From contig CM049315.1 of assembly GCA_026874595.1 (NCBI GenBank), positions 40,440,164 through 40,504,163 on the forward strand: a stretch of DNA of 64,000 nucleotides. Direction: 5' to 3'. Each line of letters begins with the position of its first letter. Within the stretch, counting starts at the first letter, position 1. The translations under genes were made by a program, and so were the position numbers. Under the pieces are notes generated by a model. That model saw only the letters and a list, made by a program, of their open reading frames with translations, was not told the DNA's origin and ran no database searches. The DNA comes from Sipunculus nudus (Eukaryota; Annelida; Sipuncula; Golfingiida; Sipunculidae). Below are positions 8,245 to 16,200 of this stretch, piece after piece.

Positions 8245-9381
8245 TCAGCATTCATCTATATCGCTTTCCTCCGACGTTTCTTTGCCGCATTTCTTAATGT
8301 AATTCAAAAGGATTTCAGCTGTTTCCTGTTGGTTTTTCATCATAGCTGACTGTATGGGTGTCCAGCCGTCGGACGACTTAACGTGTACGTCTGCGCCGCA
8401 TCTCTCGATCAGGCACCGAACCATGGTACTCAAACCGGCTGCAGCTGCTATGTGCAGTGCCGTTCTGCCACTGCGGGTTTCCCGTTGGTTTACGTCCGCT
8501 CCCAACTTGTTTACCAGGTGAACCGTCAGTTCCTCCACCCCGCAAGCTGCTGCGAGGTGCATAAATCCCAGACCTTCCTTGTTTACCGCGTCCATGTCTT
8601 GAGGTAACTTGGTGAACGGCACAAAGTATGGGATGTTCAACATCTCTTCCCCCAGGACTGCTGTCAGGCATTTAACGGTCGACAGGTCACCTCGTGCGCA
8701 GGCTATGTGGAGGGGCGTGTTACCATCTGAGTCCCGAGCCTCTAAAACAGCACCGTGCATGACCAGTTGCCTTGCCAAGCATGCCTGTCCTTTCATGACA
8801 GCCAAATGGAGGCACGTTCGGCCTTTCTTGTTGGGAATGTTCAACACAGCATAGCATTCCTGTCCTTTCACATAGCAGCTCGGTCCTTTCAGCCCTGCCA
8901 GTATACGGGAAACCACATCATACCTACCCTCTTCGATTAGCCTGTGCAGCGCAGTCCTCCCAGTTTCGTCTGTGCGACGCAACTGTTCCTGAGTGTATCT
9001 TTCTCCCGCGCCTGTGTTCTTAACATCGGGTACCACGCCTGCGTCTGCTTCTGACAGCACGCAGTCATTCATACTACACGCCATGTCTTCCATGTCAGAA
9101 TCGTCATCCATCTCTTCACTGAAACCTACGTCGTCGTCATCAACCGGAACACCGGCGTAGAACGCGGCTAGTGCTGCTGCTGCGCGTGGGTTTGCGCGTG
9201 CCATCTGGAGCGACTCATCCATAAGGCCACGGTGAATATGTCCTGGAAGTTCCTGCTGAAAACTCCATCCTACGGCTCCTAAATCATCGTCAGCGTCATC
9301 TTCTTCGTCGTCCATGTTATGTATATTGTCTAACATCCGTTGAAAGCGCGGGTTTTCCCTGTTAAACCGCTCTCGTGACAT
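8245..9381 (-). CDS. IkB-like ankyrin-repeat protein 3 (378 residues)
   Basis: ATG at 9381. Residues about 24-105 are strongly acidic (runs of Asp and Glu) with an Ala-rich segment. Ankyrin repeats fill about residues 135-360 in clear IkB order: TGRTALHRLI, KGRTCLHLAV with a GAVLEARD turn, DGNTPLHIACARG, a spacer ending KEGLGFMHLAAACG, SGRTALHIAAAAG and DGWTPIQSAM. The C-terminus is acidic with serines (ETSEESDIDE), like the IkB PEST tail. In place of the DSGxxS phosphodegron there is DAGVVP near residue 112, with both phospho-acceptor positions non-phosphorylatable. It shares its upstream region with the divergent myristoylated-protein gene. It is the most IkB-like of the three. Confidence 0.87.
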   Translation of the reverse strand: MSRERFNRENPRFQRMLDNIHNMDDEEDDADDDLGAVGWSFQQELPGHIHRGLMDESLQMARANPRAAAALAAFYAGVPVDDDDVGFSEEMDDDSDMEDMACSMNDCVLSEADAGVVPDVKNTGAGERYTQEQLRRTDETGRTALHRLIEEGRYDVVSRILAGLKGPSCYVKGQECYAVLNIPNKKGRTCLHLAVMKGQACLARQLVMHGAVLEARDSDGNTPLHIACARGDLSTVKCLTAVLGEEMLNIPYFVPFTKLPQDMDAVNKEGLGFMHLAAACGVEELTVHLVNKLGADVNQRETRSGRTALHIAAAAGLSTMVRCLIERCGADVHVKSSDGWTPIQSAMMKNQQETAEILLNYIKKCGKETSEESDIDEC

Positions 9382-9704
9382 TGCTGAAACACGCCTGTAT
9401 TACAGTGTGACCGTGTCGATTGCACTGTGGGTTTTATTAGTATTCGTCGGCTGACGACATGTGGCCCGTCCGTGTTTCAGTGCAAAGTCTGGTCAAGACG
9501 GGGCGTAGCTGTACACGTGCAACGCAAATACATGCGACATTGACTCCGCCCACGGCATGTGACGTCAAACGCCAGTCACCCGCTTGCTTATAAAGCTAGA
9601 CTCATTTCGTTCAGTGCGGTCCAGACAGGAGGAGGCGTCATAATTGACGACACGCACAACCGCTCGGTTGTCTTTATATCATTATACAGAAAAGTCGGTG
9701 TGTC
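9382..9704. promoter_or_regulatory. Divergent promoter region (IkB-like 3 / myristoylated protein)
   Basis: A 323-bp spacer between two divergent starts. Toward the + gene it has a consensus CRE (TGACGTCA, 9560-9567), a TATAAA box (9588-9595) and a TTCAGTG initiator near 9610, giving a 5' leader of about 90 nt. Toward the - gene the best match is a weaker ATAAAA at about 9431-9439. Confidence 0.6.
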
Positions 9705-10172
9705 ATGGGTGCCATGTTCAGCAGGTCTCGGCATTACGTTACCCACGAAGACCCCGAAGATGTTAATGACGTCGTTCATAACGAAACTTCCCAAGTACAG
9801 TGGTACATCGGAGAAGGCGAACCGACGCATAAGAATACAATCCCTAGCACACTGGACCGTGCTACGTGCAGGGAGGAACGTTCTACGCTTGAACAGGCGG
9901 AGAAGTCTGACACAAGCATGACAGATGGTGGTGAAACGAGTACACGAGCACGCACACTCCGCCGTCGCGGGAGAGGACGTCGAAACCCATTGTCGGGCCA
10001 CACGCCGGACCAGACCCAGAGTTCCTGGACACCACGTACAACGGGAGTGATGGTTGGGAGGTTACAAAAAATGACGCAACTTTTGCATGAGATGAGGGAA
10101 GACCTAACACAGATGGACAGGATCTTGTCCGAAATGACACCGGGAAAGGTCGAGGTCTCCAAAAAAGAGTAA
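9705..10172 (+). CDS. Small basic protein with N-myristoylation signal (155 residues)
   Basis: The ATG at 9705 is the first after a good TATA/initiator and has G at +4. The N-terminus reads MGAMFSRS: Gly2, Ser6 and a following Arg form a textbook N-myristoylation signal, so the protein should attach to membrane. The middle is acidic then Ser/Thr-rich. An Arg-rich patch (RRRGRGRR, about residues 88-95) follows, and the C-terminal third is a predicted amphipathic helix rich in Met, Leu and Glu. Small myristoylated proteins of this kind act in tegument or budding of herpesviruses (UL11-like) and matrix functions of other viruses; that parallel is inference. An AATAAA lies at 10265-10270. Confidence 0.75.
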   Translation: MGAMFSRSRHYVTHEDPEDVNDVVHNETSQVQWYIGEGEPTHKNTIPSTLDRATCREERSTLEQAEKSDTSMTDGGETSTRARTLRRRGRGRRNPLSGHTPDQTQSSWTPRTTGVMVGRLQKMTQLLHEMREDLTQMDRILSEMTPGKVEVSKKE

Positions 10173-10755
10173 CACAGGTCGGACATGCATGGTTCTCCGT
10201 TTCATTGTACCTGACAGTGTTTTGTTACCGAAGTACTGCGTGATGAAGCATGTAATTAAACCAAAATAAACACAACTTTGATATTATTGAGTGTATTTTT
10301 CGTACTGATACCTGCCATACGTTTCCATACATACATACATATAACCTTCATATGCACGTAACATACACCGGGAGCTCCCCCGCCTTTTGTTCCTGTTGCG
10401 ATTCATCAGGTGCGTGATTCATGTTTGTGTGATTCATGTTTGGGTGTGTGTAAATGTGGCATGCGTAAAGAACGACAGACACCCGTTAAAGCAGGACAAT
10501 ATTTTTACTGCGTGCAAATCAAGCATACATACAAAACAATAAACATGGCGCTGAGATGAAGCACAGTATTTGACGTGACGGAAAGGACAGTGTCCTTAAA
10601 AACCAATGTTAAGTCGCCTTCAGTCATGTTTTAAGAAGAAATGTTCATTCGTTTAAATTTCTGTCGTTTAAATTTAAAATCAAATTAGACCATGCTCTTT
10701 TTTCCAACAAAACATAAAGGCCGTCGACTGGATATAAACTGTTTTTTTTTATGAT
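10173..10755. other. Noncoding spacer with poly(A) signal
   Basis: Contains the + strand AATAAA at 10265-10270 for the preceding gene and a short CATA repeat at about 10325-10340. The rest is AT-rich without a credible frame. Confidence 0.5.
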
Positions 10756-11532
10756 CTATACGTTTTCTCCACTGGAATGCTCATTCTGGTGACGTCGTTT
10801 CCGTGACTTTGCGTTTTTACGTGTACGCGTTTTATGTTTTCTGTCGCCGTGAGTGTCTCTTGAGCGTTTTCTACGGGTGCCGTGTGTACTGGTTGATACG
10901 ACAGGGATGGGGCGCGTGCATGTGTTGCCTGAGTAATGGGCGTCATCAGGCGTAGTGTTCTCTGTCGCGTATTCACTCGAGTATCTCGACGCGTATCCTG
11001 TCAGGTATCTCGTTGCGTGCAATAGACGTAGCAGCACACGCCAGTGCGCGCAGTCTTTGAGATAACGCGGGTCTTCCGGTTTAAAACCACGCCTCTCTCC
11101 TGTCCAGGACACGAAGTACAGACACTCACCTTCTAAAAGCTGACAGGAACGTGTAAGCTGCAACCCCTTTGTTCTCACGAGCAGCGGGAGGTTGCTCATG
11201 TACGAACATCCCAACATTCTGCATATGCTTTGCATATACGGCATCATGTAGCATATATACGTGTCCTTGTGCAGCAGGCAGGAACGTCCTGCGTGGAATC
11301 TGTCCTCGTGTTCTTTGCGATGCCAGATGTCGCCGAAATTCATTCTGCACACAGAACAGGCGGAGATCGGGTCAGCGAACCAAGGCAGATGAGATACAAC
11401 AACATGCGAGCGGAGGCATGATACCGAAACCCCGCAGATGCAGCAAACCTCTAGCTCTGGAGCAGTACGTCCCCCTTCTTTCTTCTCAAACATGCTTGTG
11501 TAGTCATCGGACAGCTCTAGTATATCATCCAT
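10756..11532 (-). CDS. C2H2 zinc-finger protein with basic tail (about 258 residues)
   Basis: The open frame begins at a GTG (11571). ATGs at 11538 and 11532 follow, and the second has A at -3 and G at +4, so I choose 11532. Two zinc-finger-like units sit near residues 29-80: CCICG...SHVVVSH and CSVCRMNF...HEDRFH. A Cys- and Met-containing central region follows, then a very basic C-terminal 60 residues with several Arg/Lys clusters that look like nuclear localisation signals. The arrangement suggests a nuclear nucleic-acid-binding regulator. TATATAATATA lies about 100 bp upstream. The downstream Cys-rich neighbour is on the same strand. Confidence 0.75.
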   Translation of the reverse strand: MDDILELSDDYTSMFEKKEGGRTAPELEVCCICGVSVSCLRSHVVVSHLPWFADPISACSVCRMNFGDIWHRKEHEDRFHAGRSCLLHKDTYICYMMPYMQSICRMLGCSYMSNLPLLVRTKGLQLTRSCQLLEGECLYFVSWTGERRGFKPEDPRYLKDCAHWRVLLRLLHATRYLTGYASRYSSEYATENTTPDDAHYSGNTCTRPIPVVSTSTHGTRRKRSRDTHGDRKHKTRTRKNAKSRKRRHQNEHSSGENV

Positions 11533-11664
11533 TTTCATATATGTACGCACGGATGAAGGCACACTGCACACGAAGTGATAACCTTGACAGTCTCACTCTG
11601 TATTGACGTCTGAGCTCACTCCAACCACTACATATATTATATATGCACGTACGATACGCTTACG

Positions 11665-12216
11665 TCAGCATGAAGACCACGCTCGACATGTACATCCACT
11701 CCTGTACCGCGTACGGTTCTGTAGTATAGGTAAACCGATCTCGCGCCTGTACAAAACGGTCACTGCATTTACAGGCCTGTGCATCCAGTAACGGGACACC
11801 TTCTCATGAAATCGTCTAGCGCGTCTTTCACCGCATGCCAGGTCTGTAAGCCAGACCGATTTTCCCAACAGCCGTTTCCATTCGACATCAGTTACACACG
11901 GCACCTGCATCCTATCGCACTGCCATCCGCAAAACACACAAGGAAAACAGGAGTAACCCAAGATTTCACCATAGATGTGAGGAGCACGAATATCACCTAC
12001 CAGATGAAATAAGGAGGCACATCCGTCCAATGGTTCGATGCAGACGCATAACAGGCAATCCAGTGACTCATCTAGCGTGGTGTGTTCTCCTGGAAAATGA
12101 TGGCTTCCAGGAGAGCATGGTCGATTAGTGTCATACGTCTTCCTGTATCCGCACAAGACGCACGTGTCATAATTTTCATGTGTAGCCGCAGGGTACATGT
12201 GAACGAAAACAGCCAT
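11665..12216 (-). CDS. Cys-rich protein of unknown function (about 183 residues)
   Basis: The frame opens at 12270, but the TATA box (TGATATAAAA, 12271-12280) abuts that position. The next ATG at 12216 has a perfect ACCATGG context and is taken as the start. The first 110 residues contain many cysteines and histidines in CxxC pairs (CVLCGY, CLLCVC, CVFCGW), a likely metal-binding fold. The rest is basic and Trp-containing. The order of CxxC modules followed by a basic part loosely resembles the neighbouring C2H2 protein, so the two may be distant paralogues. I do not recognise a named family. Confidence 0.7.
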   Translation of the reverse strand: MAVFVHMYPAATHENYDTCVLCGYRKTYDTNRPCSPGSHHFPGEHTTLDESLDCLLCVCIEPLDGCASLFHLVGDIRAPHIYGEILGYSCFPCVFCGWQCDRMQVPCVTDVEWKRLLGKSVWLTDLACGERRARRFHEKVSRYWMHRPVNAVTVLYRREIGLPILQNRTRYRSGCTCRAWSSC

Positions 12217-12270
12217 GGTGACCAGTCGAAATGCATGCGAGTCTGAGGGGTTAGTTCTTTGTTTGTACAC

Positions 12271-12280
12271 TTTTATATCA
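12271..12280 (-). promoter_or_regulatory. TATA box of the Cys-rich gene
   Basis: TGATATAAAA about 55-60 bp upstream of the ATG at 12216. It places the transcription start downstream of the first in-frame ATG and so decides the start codon. Confidence 0.6.
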
Positions 12281-12339
12281 TCGTCGGCCGAATAAACGGT
12301 GCCCCATAACTGTATATCACAAAAAGAAGCAAAAGCGTG

Positions 12340-12346
12340 ATTTATT
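12340..12346 (-). terminator. Poly(A) signal of the Lys/Ala-repeat gene
   Basis: AATAAA on the minus strand about 75 bp past the stop at 12418. Confidence 0.5.
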
Positions 12347-12417
12347 TTCTGTGCATCAGGTTACCTCCAAAGCATGATTCGTCCTCAGCTCTGTCCAGCT
12401 GGACATCGATCTTCTAT

Positions 12418-13368
12418 TCATTCTGTGGATTTTTTTGGACCAGCAGTTCCCTGTGCAACATCCAACGGCCTCTCAGACGGTTTTTTGGTCATTTTCACAG
12501 ATACCCCCGAGTGCGATTCCCCTGCAGGCTTCCCACCTTTGTCCAGTTTGTCATGATTTTCGGATACCCATTGCTGGCATTCAGAGCATGCACAAAACAA
12601 AGACAATCCGTTGGAGTAATTTGCTAACTTAACAGGTATAGCTCCTGATGGGCCTTCCACTAATGCATCAAATTTCTCCACAATAGTCGGAGCTGGGTTG
12701 CGTGCAGTCGCACCTGTTTTAGTCGCACCTTTTTTTGCCGCACCTTGTTTTGCCGCACCTTGTTTTGCCGCACCTGTTTTTGCCGCACCTTGTTTAGCCG
12801 CACCTTGTTTTCCCTTCTGTTCCTGTTCCAACTTTTTTGTGGGCGGTAAGAACACATGAATGGTGAGGTCTGATGCTCCATCTCCTACGTCCTTTTCATC
12901 AGGTTTGTCGGCCTTTTGTTCACGCGATTCAGCTGTTTGTGCAGGTTTGTCGGTCTTTTTGTCACGTGATTCAGCTGTTTGTGCAGGGTTGTCGGTCTTT
13001 TTGTCACGTGATTCAGCTGTTTGTGCAGCTGCTGCTGCTGCTGCTTTAGGGGCATCGTTACGTTCACATTCGTTTTTCTTGTCGTGTCCAGAATCACACT
13101 GGGACTGTATAGGACGTGACGCTCCCTCTTCTAACTTTTCAACCCGGTCTGTCAAATCGGAAACACGTTTGTTCAGGCTGTCGATGTGTTTCTTGAGTCT
13201 TCCTTCCATTCGGTCGAGTCCGGAGTGGATCATTTGCTCGGTCTGCTTACGATTTAGCTTCTGGTGCATAATGGGACGCACAATCTGCTTGTCTGTCCTT
13301 TTGTCACGGGCTGCGATTTCCTCTTTCGTCTGAAGTGTAAACATGTCGTTCCCCTCGGCGCGATCCAT
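12418..13368 (-). CDS. Coiled-coil protein with Lys/Ala pentapeptide repeats (316 residues)
   Basis: The frame extends to a GTG at 13398; the first ATG at 13368 has A at -3, G at +4 and lies about 50 bp downstream of TATTTAA (13418-13424), so it is the start. Residues about 20-85 form a predicted coiled coil (repeated Leu/Ile heptads, ending DLTDRVEKLEEG). A poly-Ala stretch and three copies of an AQTAESRDKKTD-type repeat follow, then about eight KQGAA-type pentapeptides (12710-12812). The C-terminal part has a short Cys-containing segment. A basic, lysine-rich repeat region next to an oligomerisation coil suggests a nucleic-acid-binding or scaffold protein. Function unknown. Confidence 0.75.
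   Translation of the reverse strand: MDRAEGNDMFTLQTKEEIAARDKRTDKQIVRPIMHQKLNRKQTEQMIHSGLDRMEGRLKKHIDSLNKRVSDLTDRVEKLEEGASRPIQSQCDSGHDKKNECERNDAPKAAAAAAAQTAESRDKKTDNPAQTAESRDKKTDKPAQTAESREQKADKPDEKDVGDGASDLTIHVFLPPTKKLEQEQKGKQGAAKQGAAKTGAAKQGAAKQGAAKKGATKTGATARNPAPTIVEKFDALVEGPSGAIPVKLANYSNGLSLFCACSECQQWVSENHDKLDKGGKPAGESHSGVSVKMTKKPSERPLDVAQGTAGPKKSTE
12710..12812. repeat. 15-bp tandem repeat inside a coding region
   Basis: About seven copies of a 15-bp unit encode the Lys-Gln/Thr-Gly-Ala-Ala pentapeptides of the coiled-coil protein. Unit length is a multiple of three, so copy-number change keeps frame. Confidence 0.75.
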
Positions 13369-13417
13369 CGTGTAGAGAGACTGTAGCGTGTCTGCCACAC
13401 TCCCCTCGCGCCAACGC

Positions 13418-13424
13418 TTAAATA
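13418..13424 (-). promoter_or_regulatory. TATA-like box of the Lys/Ala-repeat gene
   Basis: TATTTAA on the minus strand, about 50 bp upstream of the ATG at 13368. Confidence 0.5.
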
Positions 13425-13602
13425 CCCTTCAAGGCTGAGTCATGCACCACGAGTCATGCACCGCGGGAGTGTCAAGCGACTTGTTTACACTGGAGAACAC
13501 AAGAGCCGAGGCGGTCACGTGAGCTGAACAAACGAAAAAAAGCAATTCATGTCACAGTACCGGTTAATCGTCTGCAGCACGTCAACGTTCCTATGAGGCA
13601 AT

Positions 13603-14142
13603 TTACAAGCGCATCAGGTCATACCCTAGTTTCTGCACTGTCTCAGTGATTGGAGAAGCCAAGTCCGGAGAGTCGGTGTAATGTAGGATGGCTTCGAGGA
13701 TGATCCAATCTTCGAGGGGCCGTCGTTCCATGTGCGACATGAACTGCGATCGCTGCTTCCTCAAAACAGGAGTCTTTTCCGTGATGATGTCTAACGTGGT
13801 TTTGCTGATGATTCCCCAGTGGAGGGCGTACTGAACCTCGTCGGGGACGTGCAGGAATACACGTTTCTCTGCCTGCACAAACGGCAGTCGCACGTCTCGG
13901 GACAATTTCCTAACGAACTTCTCATTCACCTGGTAACGCTTTCTGATCTCGTCCGCATGTGTTGGGCCGTGGGGGTACTTCTGCAGTAGCGCCCGCAAGT
14001 CCGCATTCTGTCCTGTGCCGCTCGAGCGGACGGCTTGCTCGTAACTAGGCGGAGGCTCATGTATATAGGCCTGCCTGTAAGGAGGCAAAGCAATGTTAGG
14101 TAGCGGTAGATCTGCGCAGTTCACTGTGCTGTTTGATGCCAT
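13603..14142 (-). CDS. PPxY-motif protein of unknown function (about 180 residues)
   Basis: An in-frame ATG at 14172 lies upstream of the expected transcription start (TATAAG at 14184-14189). The ATG at 14142 has A at -3 and G at +4 and is preferred. Near residue 27 the sequence PPPSYEQ contains a PPxY motif, the ligand of WW-domain NEDD4-type ubiquitin ligases used by many viruses as a late budding domain. The rest is helical and charged (about residues 45-180) with no recognised domain. Its first 24 or so residues and upstream DNA resemble those of the divergent gene at 14786, although the bodies differ. Confidence 0.7.
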   Translation of the reverse strand: MASNSTVNCADLPLPNIALPPYRQAYIHEPPPSYEQAVRSSGTGQNADLRALLQKYPHGPTHADEIRKRYQVNEKFVRKLSRDVRLPFVQAEKRVFLHVPDEVQYALHWGIISKTTLDIITEKTPVLRKQRSQFMSHMERRPLEDWIILEAILHYTDSPDLASPITETVQKLGYDLMRL

Positions 14143-14785
14143 TATCGACCGAGGAATGACAACCGGGACCATGTGCCTCGTAACTTATACGTTATGAGGA
14201 AAGTCGTATCACACTGTGCGGGCAGCAGCCCTAACAAACCACACACGTTCACCAAGTCATACACACGCCTGTCCTGTGTCCTTTATCCGTCACATACACC
14301 CGTAAACAAGCTCATTCATCTTTCCTTGTCTGCCACGTCACGGCCTTGGAAACGTAGCAAGCTGTTTACGTATTGTTATAACTACCGTTGTTTCATACTG
14401 CTCCGTGACCTGCGTTGTTTCATACTGCTCCGTGATCTGAATCCGTCACATTCACCCGTAAACAAGCCAATCAATCATTTTTCCTTGTCTAACACGTCAC
14501 GTCCTTGAAAACGTAGTAAACCAGGACTGATCAGTCATGTTGATAACCGGTGAGTGTGATACTTCCCGGACACAGTAGAGACGTTTGTGTCGTGGCTGTT
14601 GTGCTCATGTCTGTTGCGTGTGCAGTACGAATTATTTTTGCCCCCCCCCCCCCACACTTACACCCCACATATAAAAGTTTCTCGGTGTCTCATGCAGAAC
14701 CATACCAGTGTTGCAGCCCCTTCTGGCCACAGGAGTTATCAGTTAAAATACACACGTGGTCCTGGCTGCCATTCCCCAGTCTATC
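14143..14785. promoter_or_regulatory. Divergent promoter region with direct and inverted repeats
   Basis: Between two divergent genes. It contains a TATAAG (14184-14189, minus), a TATAAAAG (14670-14677, plus), a 27-bp tandem repeat (about 14388-14441), two diverged copies of a ~75-bp element (14283-14360 and 14447-14520) and a C-homopolymer run (14641-14653). The distal copy has an inverted partner beyond the + gene. Confidence 0.6.
14325..14522 (+). repeat. Left arm of imperfect inverted repeat flanking the 14786 gene
   Basis: Matches the reverse complement of about 15587-15750 over most of its length, with shared blocks such as CCTTGGAAACGTAGCA, GTTTCATACTGCTC, CACATTCACCCGTAAACAAG and TCCTTGAAAACGTAG in the same order. 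Confidence 0.7.
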
Positions 14786-15343
14786 ATGGCATTGAAGAGC
14801 ATCGGACAGTGCGGAGATCCCCCGTTACTAACTGCGCCTCCACCACAAACTGTGCCCTCGCCTAGTGATGAAGAGATCGTCGACCCCACCGGTCAACCAA
14901 CCCAAGATGGTTGGCAATGTCTGCACTGTCAAACCATGTTTAGGAGGTGGGACTGGATACTCGGCCGCATTCCGGCACAGTCCCGGTTCATCCGGCACGT
15001 TTGGGGGGAATGGGACTGTTACAAGGACTATTACGACAACGGCCGATTAACTATGTGCAAGGGCGTAGCCGACTGGTGGAAAGAACAGTTTGTTCGGCAC
15101 TGTTTCCCGTCTTACGCCCGGGAGATCAATCTCCGCCACTTCAGATTGGGTGTCAGGTACGACGGGCTTCCCTGTCTCGTATCCGTGAACGACACACCTG
15201 GTCAACAGTACTACATGGCATGGTTTGCGAAAAGGCGGATGAAAAAAGCGAAGGTACCACCGAAGGCTGCTTCTGTCCTGATAGACCACGACGTAACGGT
15301 GGTCGAGACGAAGGATGTTGGTACCAGTGAGGACGCTGCGTAA
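14786..15343 (+). CDS. Unknown 185-residue protein bracketed by inverted repeats
   Basis: The frame is open from a GTG at 14756. The first ATG at 14786 has A at -3 and G at +4 and lies about 110 bp after TATAAAAG, so it is used. The N-terminal 40 residues are Pro-rich and acidic; a CxxC pair (GWQCLHC, about residue 52) opens a Trp/Tyr/Cys-rich domain of about 110 residues, followed by a Lys-rich stretch (KRRMKKAK) and an acidic tail. I do not recognise the family. Its first 24 residues resemble those of the divergent PPxY gene. The gene is enclosed by ~165-200-bp imperfect inverted repeats, as if it moved or duplicated as a cassette. Confidence 0.7.
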   Translation: MALKSIGQCGDPPLLTAPPPQTVPSPSDEEIVDPTGQPTQDGWQCLHCQTMFRRWDWILGRIPAQSRFIRHVWGEWDCYKDYYDNGRLTMCKGVADWWKEQFVRHCFPSYAREINLRHFRLGVRYDGLPCLVSVNDTPGQQYYMAWFAKRRMKKAKVPPKAASVLIDHDVTVVETKDVGTSEDAA

Positions 15344-16200
15344 GATGCGTGTGACGCCAAGTATGGTGAACAAGCGTTTGACAGATGTATTGTATATGAC
15401 GTGAGCGTGTAAAACCGAATGTTTATAACACTTGACCAGATTGCCGAGTCATGCATATGTTTTCACGCCACAAGTTAAAACGAAACGAATGACTCATATT
15501 GTGTACAGGAATCAGTGCTGCAGCCCAGTACATGTCATCGTGACAGGTGTAGAGCATTGCATAACTAGAGCGTATACTTTCAACGTGCTACGTTTTCAAG
15601 GACGTGGTGTGGCAGACAAGAGATGATTAATTGTCTTGTTTACGGGTGAATGTGACATATTCAGGCCTCAGAGCAGTATGAAACCAGGATAGCTTGAGAC
15701 ATACGTAAACAACCTGCTACGTTTCCAAGGACGAGATGTGTCAGAGAAGACGGGTACAGCAAAAACCATTCGTCACCCAGATGTATATTTTAGGCACATC
15801 CAATGCGAATGCACGAACATCGTTTGAACAGCCAGATGTTATATGGATCTGATCAACCAGATACGACAAACATACTTATAGATGTTGATAACACTTGATA
15901 CTTCCAAACTCAGAAAACGAAATTTTAAATAAATGCATTTGTGACAATATTCCAAAAATGTGTCTAAAAACTTGTTTTACTCGTTATTTTTAACAATGTT
16001 TTGCCTGAATCTACGTCACTATACGTGTGGAACTTATCACATGGAACTTATATAATGAATAAAATATGAAAGTTTTCACGGTCTTCTTTATGCCATGATC
16101 ATCCGCATATGTGATTCATGATCATTTTCTGATACATTTTTATAAATACATACAGGCACACAAAACATCCAGTTCAATTAAAGTATGCAGTCGGCACAAA
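15344..16200. other. AT-rich spacer carrying the right arm of the inverted repeat
   Basis: No credible gene. The 15587-15750 part is the inverted copy of 14325-14522. From 15780 on, the sequence is AT-rich with scattered poly(A)-like motifs and no recognised feature. Confidence 0.5.
15587..15750 (-). repeat. Right arm of inverted repeat flanking the 14786 gene
   Basis: Reverse-complement partner of 14325-14522. It lacks the internal 27-bp duplication seen in the left arm. Confidence 0.7.
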
